Assembly (NCBI GenBank): GCA_023014485.1
Contig: JAJOZX010012261.1
Coordinates: 1-64,000 of the forward strand
Length of the DNA: 64,000 bases
Reading direction: 5' to 3'
Source: Bathynomus jamesi
Taxonomy: Eukaryota > Arthropoda > Malacostraca > Isopoda > Cirolanidae
Part shown: positions 49,201 to 59,004 of the stretch, piece by piece
How positions within the stretch are numbered: position 1 is the first letter of the stretch
Layout of the letters: the number at the start of each line of letters is the position of its first letter
Notes under the pieces: generated by a model
Database searches by the model: none
What the model saw: the letters and a program-made list of their open reading frames with translations, nothing else
What the model was told of the DNA's origin: nothing
Position numbers and translations under genes: made by a program

Positions 49201-52200
49201 GAATAAAATAAAATTCAACAAAATAAAGAAATAAAATAAAAATAACATTAATTGAAAATGACTATTTTAGTTATTTCTCAAAACAGTTTTTAGCATTTAG
49301 CAATTTAAAATAGACTATCAAGATTAATACATGATTTTATCCATTCATGTAGTAATGCCTAGTTAAGAATATTAATTTTTGTTTAAGATTATAATGTTTA
49401 ATATAAATTGTTTACTAATAATTGTGAAATTACGATAAAGTATGTTTGTTAGATTGTAATTGTTTAAAATTGGAAGAGTTGGCAATCCTGAACAGAGGCC
49501 CAGAGAGCGGGACTATCCCCAAAAAGAGTCAGTCATTCAGCAGCGCGATAAGCGTGAAGTTGGGGTCATGTAAGATTAAATTAAAATTATTCTTTGTGCC
49601 CCTCTCCGACGTAAAATAAAACCCCCCTCTCGCGTCCCCCCCAAATTAATTAAAGCATTTTCGGAATTAAATAGTATTAACAAGCGTTAAACAGAATGTT
49701 AATGGACCCCCTTCCACCTTTGTGTTGTAACGGTTTTCGAAACGACCACGCTGCCATATTCATAAAGCATTTATAGCGAAGATGAGTGCAAGCGTGGAAA
49801 GAGAATGATCAAAGAGTAGAAAGTAAAGTAAATAAGTAATTAAAAGAATGATTAAAAAGGTAATTTACGACATTCACAAAATAGGAATAAAATAATAAAA
49901 TTCAATAAAATATAATCAAAATAACATTAAATGAAAGTGCCTTTCATTTAAGTATGATTATGATTTCTCCCTACGATCTTTAGCATTTGCCCATTCCAAA
50001 TAAACTCTATGAAAATTAATACATCCGTCCTCATTCGGGTAACTTTTAATTCGCATGAGCATGTCCAAATGATTTTCTTTCAAGCCGTTTCTTAATTTGT
50101 TCTTCATAGAATTCATTAAACTGAAATTTTGGAAATTACTTCATTTACTGTCGTGACTCATGATACGCTTGAGCCTGTGCGCATTTTATTTTGCTGTGTG
50201 CGCGCGCACACGCGCACACCTTAGAGGGAACATTGAATTCATGAGCAATGTTCCCTCTAATTTTTTTTAGTCCGTGTGCGCAAGAAATTTTCGTTGTGCA
50301 AACATTTAGATTCATGGTGAAAAATTGTGCAAACTTTTCCGAGCGCTATTATCTTCAAAATGAAATATATGTAAATATTAAATACTTAATAAATATTATT
50401 TCCATAAGGTGATAGCTCGATCATTACGGTACTATTAAATGTATATTAAAAAACTTTTTACAATATTATATATTCTTAAAAAAGAAAACATTTTATCCAT
50501 TCTAAAAATATGAATAAAATAAAAAATAGTAAAATAAAATTCAACAAAATAAAGAAATAAAATAAAAATAACATTAATTGAAAATGACTATTTTAGTTAT
50601 CATTTCTCAAAACAATTTTTAGCATTTACCAATTTAAAATAGACTATCAAGATTAATACATAATTTTATCCATTCACAAAATAGGAATAAAATAAAAAAT
50701 AATAAAATTCAATAAAATAAAATATAATCAAAATAACATTAAATGAAAGTGCCTTTCAATCAAGTATGATTATGATTTCTCCCTACGATCTTTAGCATTT
50801 GCCCATTCCAAATAAACTCTCTGAAGATTAATACATCCGTCATCATTCAGGTAACTTTTAATTCGCATGAGCGTGTCCAAATGATTTTTTCAAGCGGTTT
50901 CTTAATTTGTTTCTTTATAGAATTCATTAAACTGAAATTTTTTAAATTACTTCATTTACTGTCGTGACTCATGATACGCTTGAGCTTGTGCGCATTTTAT
51001 TTTGCTGTGTGCGCGGGTTTCACAACGCGTGTGCGCGCGCACACGCGCACACCTTAGAGGGAACATTGATCATGAGAGGTAAAATCTGTCTTGATTAGCG
51101 TCGACCAGCCTTACCATCTATCTCCTTTTCTCCTTAATTTTATATGTAAATGTCAGTTTGTATTAGATAATTAACACTTGCGTGTAATTTATTATGTAGT
51201 AAAATAAGTCGTTTTGTCTTTAATATTGGTTATTTTTTTCTTTTTATCAGACGCGAATCAGCCTGAGTGGATCGTTCCACTGAGTTTTTTGACGTCGAAA
51301 AACGGCCCCAAATCGGTCAGAGATCGTGTTTTGGACTCCAAGACTTCTCGAGTAGTTTTGGAAGGCGTTTCTAGTGATGACTGGGTGAAGATTAATATTA
51401 GTTCAGTTGGCTATTATAGGTGAGGAATAAGTTTCATATACATACATGTGGCGTAAAAGTCAGGAGTCAAAGGAGCCAGAGAGAATGGATCTTTTCCGTT
51501 TTATGGCCACCAAGCACACCACTGCTATTACTCAGCGAACCTTTCGGGACTTCAAAAGGAAATCATTCAAATTTGTTCGTCCCAGTAGTATTCGACCATG
51601 CCCCAATATATTTTCTTGCCTGTATAAAGCAAATAGCAGCACTTTCAGAGTATGGTAATATGTTTTATAAATGCGAGAGAATATAGTGGAGCATGGTTGA
51701 ACACTGCTTAGACTTCATCAAATTCTGGATGACTCGTTGAGACAAAGCAGTGAATACCTTCAACAGTTTTTCCCATTAAGAATTGCTTTTATAAATTATC
51801 CCTGCGAACTGCGGTTACTGCACTAAAAATATGTATCTATTGTGTATGGGATGAGGTTGACAGTTAAACACGTGAAATAAATAAATGATGCACACCCACA
51901 AGGAAAAATGAAAAGCGACTCCAAGGCCTTTTATATGATATATATGTATATATATTTTTTAACTGCAAACAACACACAGTATAAGTAATGTAAAGAATGA
52001 CGCTTGTGTAGAAGAGCGTTCCACACAAGATGAGGAGGGAGAACGAACAAATGAAAAATGAGTACCTCATTTTCATTTTTCGTTCTCCCTCCTCATCTCG
52101 TACGGAACGCTCTTCTACACAAGCATCGTTCTTTACATTAATTATACTGTGTGTTGTTTGCAGTTAAAATGTATATATGTACGGCATGCGAAGGTGCCCC

Positions 52201-52374
52201 CTCAGGGCATTAGTTTCTGCTCGTATGTAGGAGAATTACGACTTCTGATTGATCGAGGTCCTTGGTGTAGTGGATAGCATATCTGACCGGCAATCGGATG
52301 ATCCCGGGTTCGATTCCCGGGAGGTACCTCATTTTTCATTTGTTCGTTCTCCCTCCTCATCTTGTGCGGAAACG

Positions 52375-52413
<39 letters not shown>

Positions 52414-53377
52414 TATATATATAATATATATATATTATATATATATAATATATAATATATATATATATAATACAGGGCGTCCCAAAAAATGTATACACAC
52501 TTTAACAGCTGATAGCTCAATTGATGTTTCTTTCTTTCCAAGTTAAACCCATTAGAATTAATAATGGCAGTCAGACTAAGCTTTGAACAAAGGAAATTCA
52601 TTCTAAAATGCTACTGGAAGTGTGAAAACGCAGTTGAAGTGCAAAGACAGTTTAGGAGGGAGTTTCAAACAGATCCACCAACGCGACTTACCATCACTCG
52701 AATTAGAGATAAGTTTGAAGCCGATGGAACTGTTCAGAATGTCCACAAAGCGTTCCGGAAGACCACGGACATCGACAAGCCCCACAAAGCAAGAAAGAGT
52801 ACTGGAAACGTATCACCAAAGTCCAAGAAAATATGTGCGGCAAGCGAGTCGTGAGGTAGGAATTTCAGAATCGTCTGTCCAACGCATTTTGAAGCGCTGT
52901 CAATGGAAAAGTTACATTCCAAGATTAGTCCATGCTATTAATGAAGATGATCCGGACCGAAGAGTGGAGTATTGCGAGTGGTACTTGGCACGATGTGGAT
53001 GTGGATTGGACGAAGGGGTTTCGTAGAATACCCTCCGCGTTCACCAGACCTCACACCACTAGACTTTTTTTTATGGGGATACTTAAAAGACAAAGTCTAC
53101 GCTATAAAACCTGCAACAGTCGCTGAATTGAGAGCAGCCATTGAACGAGAATGCACACAAATACCAAACGAAATGTTTCGTGATGTTTGCGATTCCATTG
53201 CTTCGCGTTATCAGCAGTGCCTGGACCAGAACGGACGTCAATTTGAAAACAGGCGTTGACAAAACAATTAAATAATGTCTGTAGATTCTATTACATTTTG
53301 AAAATGAAATGTATTTTAATAAACACTGCCTTTATAAGTATTTAAAGTGTGTATACATTTTTTTGGGACGCCCTGTA

Positions 53378-53420
<43 letters not shown>

Positions 53421-53921
53421 TTAAACGACATTGGGTCTGGGTAGTAGTTAGATGGGAGACCGTCCTCTGCGCCCAGATTATGTAGCGCCCCGTGGTTCGG
53501 ATCCCACGTAAAGCTGTAGGTCCCCTCCGTCATATGACCTTAGATGTTGCGAAGGAGGTTAAACAATCCCAATTAAAAAAAAATATATATATACAGTATA
53601 TATATATATATATGCGCCTCGGTGGTGTAGTGGTTAGCGTCGCTGACTACGAATCCATCGGCCCCAGGTTCGAGACCCGACGACAGCCAGCGCGCAGCAA
53701 AACCCAGCTGTTCATCCTTCCACACAATAGAGAAAGTGGTTGGTAGATAAATGGGTACCCTAGGTGGCCTAGTGGTTAAGACGCTGGGCTGCTGATGGGG
53801 CGAGGTTCGGATTCCACGTTAAACTGTACGTCTAAGGTGGAGTGAAAAGCTTGACCTTCGTCAGAATGAACAATTCGGGCGGGAGCTAGCCAAAGGTATA
53901 CACAGGTATATATATACTGGG

Positions 53922-53985
<64 letters not shown>

Positions 53986-56900
53986 CGGGTGAGTTAAAAG
54001 TCCGGAAACATAGGACTAATATTATCCTGTGATACAATCCAGCCCGATGTCCTGGAAAGAGTCCAGGTCGAGTGGGGAAACAGAGTCTAGAAATGTCTGG
54101 AAGTGAAAGGAGAACATATAGAGCACATCCTATAACATTACTTGTGACGCATGTCTTTTTGCAATAAAAGTTTCCAATCCTTCCTATGTTTCCGGACTTT
54201 TGACTCACCCTGTATATTATGAGGGGTCCCGCGTCTTACGGTACCTAAGCGCCAAAATTAAAATTCGCCAGAAATCGCCTCCAAAGTTCAGCAATATTCT
54301 CGCAATAGTATCTCTGTTATTAAATTAGCTAGAACGTTCATTTTTGGCTAAATTAGAGTGCTAAGTATGCTAATGAAGATGATGATGAGTTTTTTAAAGA
54401 GATTTTCATATTTTATATACATTTTTTTAAATTTTTTTATTTTCTTATTATGCCGAACTTTGGGTGAACTTTTGGCTGGCGATAGAGGTGAAAAAAGTAT
54501 CAGGTCATCCCATAAGTAATGTCGTTTTTTACGATAGATTAAGTTTAAACTAGTCCTACTCCGTTTAAGCATAAATTTTCCGAAGGTTATATCTAAGAGG
54601 AGATCTATCGTGTTTCGCTACATACTTTACAGACCTTGACCAGTAAAGACGTGTGTTTTGCTTTATGTGAACCCCTCATAAACATGGCGGTATCAGAAGA
54701 GCATATCAGGCATATAATGCTTTACGAGTTCAAAAAGGGAATAGTGCTACTGAAGCAACGCGAAACATTCAGGACGTTTAATGGCAACGATATTCTGCAT
54801 GTGAGGAAATGTCAAAGATGGTTTCAAAAGTTTAGGAATGGTGACTGCTGTTTGACAGATGCAGCATGCTCTGGACGCCCTGCTGAGTTTGATGATGACA
54901 TGCTGTTAGCCGCACTTGAAGAAGACTGTTCAACAACTGTCGAAGAATTGGCCCAGAACTCAATTCATCCCCGTCCACCATCAATCGACATTTGCAACAA
55001 CTCGGGAAAGTGCCTAAGTTAGGAAATGGGTTGCCACATGAATTGTCGGTCGACAATCTGAGGGTGCAGGTAAACATTAGCACAGTTCTTCATTCCCGTG
55101 AACTCCAAGATCCGATTTGGCACCGTTTAGTGACTGGTGATGAAAAGTGGATACTGTACCAGAATGTTAAGCGCCGTCGACAGTGGGTTTGTGCCGGAGA
55201 ACCAGCGACACCACAGCCAAAACCAAATCTTCACCCTCGGAAGGTGTTGCTTAGTGTTTGGTGGGATAAAGGTGGTGTAATACACTTTGAAACCTTACCA
55301 CACATCCAAACAATCACCGCTCAAGTCTACTGTCAACAACTGGATCGATTGAACACTGCACTAAAAGAAAAGGGACCTTCTTTGGTTAATCAGAAAGGAA
55401 TCGTGTTCCACCACGACATCGCATGTCCTCATACCGCTCGGATCACTTCTGCAAAAATTGAGGAGCTTGGGTGGGAAAAACTTCCACATCCTCCATATTC
55501 TCCAGACCTTGCGCCTTCAGATTATCATCTCTTCAAGAGTCTGCAAAACTATCTTGACGAGAAACAGTATACTTCTTTAGATGACCTGCACACAATCTTT
55601 GTACGTTTTTTGCCTCAAAACCGCCTGAATTTTATAAACATGACATTGAAAAGCTTGTAGGACGTTGGCAGAGTGTCATTGATTTCGATGGAAAATATAT
55701 ACTAGATTAAAAAGTTTCAGTTGAGTTTTTTTTTGTCCTTCAAATCCCGATCTGAAAAACGACATTACTTATGGGATGATCTGATAGTTCGCTTCATAAG
55801 GTTTTCAGCCATACTTCTAGCGTCGTAAGGTCATTATAACCCAAACCATGCGATAGAGGAAGGGTGAAAATAGTGATATCCATCAAAAACACGTTTTCGC
55901 CTGTGGTGGCGCTTAGGTATCTTAAGACGCGCGACTCTCTTTATTTATATATATATATATATATATCCAGTGTTGGTAGTAACGGCGTTACGTAACGCCG
56001 TTACTTATTTTGTAACGATACCGTCATTATTTATATCGTAACGAAATTGGTAACGCCGTTACTTTTCATTCCATTTTCAGTCATTATTCGTTACTCTTTA
56101 CTTTCTTATATGCTCAAATTGGAAACGTATATGAATGAAAATGACTTCACACTAAACATGTGCAAACATGTTTGAACACAACACTTGTGACACTGAGTGA
56201 TTCAACATGTGGACAGACTGTCCTTAAAAAGGACATTTTTGAAAAATTAGTTTTTCTGAAATGTAACGGTCTTCCTGAAAGACATTCAGCAACAGTTTTT
56301 AAGATTTTTCTTTTTTCTTTATATGAATAATCCATTAATCCTTTAGGCATTTTATAATTTTTTATTCACTATTTATTTTACTGTATTATGTTCAATAATT
56401 TTCGTTTTTGTAATACTAAGTGCAAAGAGCATTTATTTTTAGTTTTTTACTTACCATATTTTATGTCTCATAAGACGCTACTTTTTTCCTGTAAAACGTC
56501 TCCAAAAACCACTTCAGGGCTCATATGTTATTGTTTTGTTTAATGTTCTTTTAATAAAGTTATGGGAATATATTTTTTGTTAGGCTGATAAATCTTCGAA
56601 ATATTTTTTTCCTAAATATTCTTCGCTAAATAAATATAGGGTGCGTCGTACCACTTGTAGCGTCTTACGAGGCGTAAAATACGGTAAGATCTCTTGATCG
56701 CAATTAATATTATTTCAAATGGTAAAATTGTTAAATTGTATTGCTTATTATTTAAGTACGAGTCTAAAATCAGGTATTGTTTCATTGTATTATATATATC
56801 TGACCTTAATTAAATACTTGCTTGATATTCAGAAATTCTTTGATAATTGAGATGTAGATATACGAGGGGTGGTCAGAAAGTAAGTGTACACAGCGTATAA

Positions 56901-58927
56901 TAATTTCGTAACTAAAGGACCAACATTGATTATGTTTGTATCAGGTGAATTCGTTAATCATTGTTGGCAACACTGCACGTCGATTCGGCTGCCATCTATC
57001 GTACATTGGTTATATGAGTCAGTTGAACGTGGCGGCTCGACTGGAACATTGCCCTGTCATTTCTGCAACGATATTCCGAGTCTGTCAGTGGTCAAGAATT
57101 TCTGGAACGCATTGTCACGGGAGACGAGACATGGGTTCATCACCATACTCCGGAAACAAAACGTGCCAGCATGGAATGGAAATACCCTGGGTCCCCGCGA
57201 CCAAGAAGTTCAAGATTGTGAAGTCCGCTGGCAAAGTGATGGTTACCGTGTTTTGGGACCACAAAGGCGTTTTGCTCGCAGACTTCATGCAAAAAGGCCA
57301 ACAATGAATGCAGCTGCATAGTGTTCAACGCTGGAACGTTTACGACGGCCATTAAACGTAAACGTCCTGGACTGCTCCGTAGGGCAGGGCACTGTTCCAG
57401 TCGAGCCGCCATGTTCAATTGACTCGTATAACCAACGTACGGTAGATGGCAGCCGAATCGACGTGCAGTGTTGCCAACAATGAGTGACGAATTCACCTGA
57501 TACAAACATAATCAATGTAGGTCCTTTAGTTATGAAATTATACGCCGCGTAAACTTATCATATAGGTATCATATTCGTATATTGAGAAATACTATATTTT
57601 CTAGTTTATTATAAAAGTAATGGTAACTGTAACTCGTTACTTTTCCATGGAAGTAACTGTAGCGGTAATGACGTTACTTTCTATTGCAAATAACGGTAAC
57701 ACCGTTACTTTAAAAAAGTAATGCGCCCAACATTGTATATATCCCAGACTAAAAAATTTGGCGGGGTCATACTGGATTGAACTTATTCGTCTATCTGTTT
57801 GTAATACTTTCGTGTGTAGTCCTTTAACTTTTGAACCGTTTTAACATAAGTTGATTTGTTACATTTTCTTTCATTGAAAGAATAATTTTCAAAATAAAAA
57901 TAATAAAGAAAATCTATATTCAATACCTGTCTTAGGTTTTTTCATTCTGATTTAAATCTAATTTACATTTGTTTTGAACATCAGCTTTTCTGAATTCTGT
58001 CCCTGTTTGAATTCTCATTTGTAATTTGAGCTGTGTGAGTGTAAATTTGAAATAAATTGAAGCTTTCCTGTTGGAATTCTCTCGCGCAGGACGCGGTACC
58101 CCCCAGAAATGCTGGATCAGCTTCGTCCAGCGATTTCCTCTAAGACTCTTCCTTCAATAGATCGCTTGGGAGTTATTGACGACCTCTTTGCAATGGTAGG
58201 TAATCTTTTGTTGAAGTACTAAAGTAATTTGCCATTTTTCTACCTTTTGCACGTTGTACAAAGTTAGTGTTTGGAACATTAGGTAATTTTATTTTACTTT
58301 CACTTCTTGTAGTTGATCTTTAGTTGTGCGTAAAGAAATTCGTCTTTGGCGTATGAAGGAATAAAATAAAGATTTGTGTGTAAAGAAATTCGTCTTTGGC
58401 GTATGAAAGAATAAAATAAAGATTTGTGTGTACTTGATAAGAGATGATAAATTGTTAAAGAAGTGTATCTGAAAATTATTTAATACAGTACAGCAAACTA
58501 TAAATGAAAACTTTGCAAAATTTAATTTAAGCTTTCCACACTCATAAAGAATTTCAGAATGCCATTGTGTTCATAATTACAAATTAATCACTGTTATTTA
58601 TGACAAAATCAGAGTGTGTGTAATGGTTCTGTATAAGTTTGATCTCAGATGGAATAAAAGTATGGTCTGAGCCTTATAACTAGGTAGCCCTGTTGTCCTA
58701 ACTTTCGTACACATTTTATCAAAGACGAAAGGCGCTTTCCCATACACCATATAGCCATTTGGCTTATTCACTGTCGTATATCTCCAGTATTTCATCTTGG
58801 TATCGAATGAACTATTTTTTTTCTCAGTAGAAATTATGAACGAAAGTATTGATTTCAATTTCAGTGCTGTATGTAAAAATGCACAAAAGTGATTGGTTTT
58901 TTTTTGGACTTCAAGCCGTTTTCTTGG

Positions 58928-59004
<77 letters not shown>

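Larger units (their letters stand above)
54221..55939. mobile_element. MITE X, complete copy interrupted by a mariner
   Basis: Left GAGGGGTCCCGCGTCTTACG, right CTTAAGACGCGCGACTCTC. Without the mariner (54500-55784) the element is about 430 bp. Same family as 32019-32230 plus 36674-36872. Confidence 0.8.
55968..57735. mobile_element. hAT element with 8-bp TSD, non-autonomous
   Basis: CAGTGTTGGTAGTAACGGCG at the left; GTAATGCGCCCAACATTG at the right. The flanks are TATATATC at 55960-55967 and 57736-57743. Subterminal GTAACGCCGTTAC palindromes recur at both ends. Contains a CCGTATTTTACG-type MITE and a fold-back mariner. Confidence 0.88.

Noticed and set aside
52255..52330. Functional tRNA gene
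   Set aside because: Boxes A and B are good, but the base before the anticodon is C, the acceptor stem has a mismatch, and the sequence continues into a repeated SINE body.
58598..58858. 86-codon minus-strand open frame in an aminopeptidase intron
   Set aside because: No motif, no splice context and no similarity to a known family.
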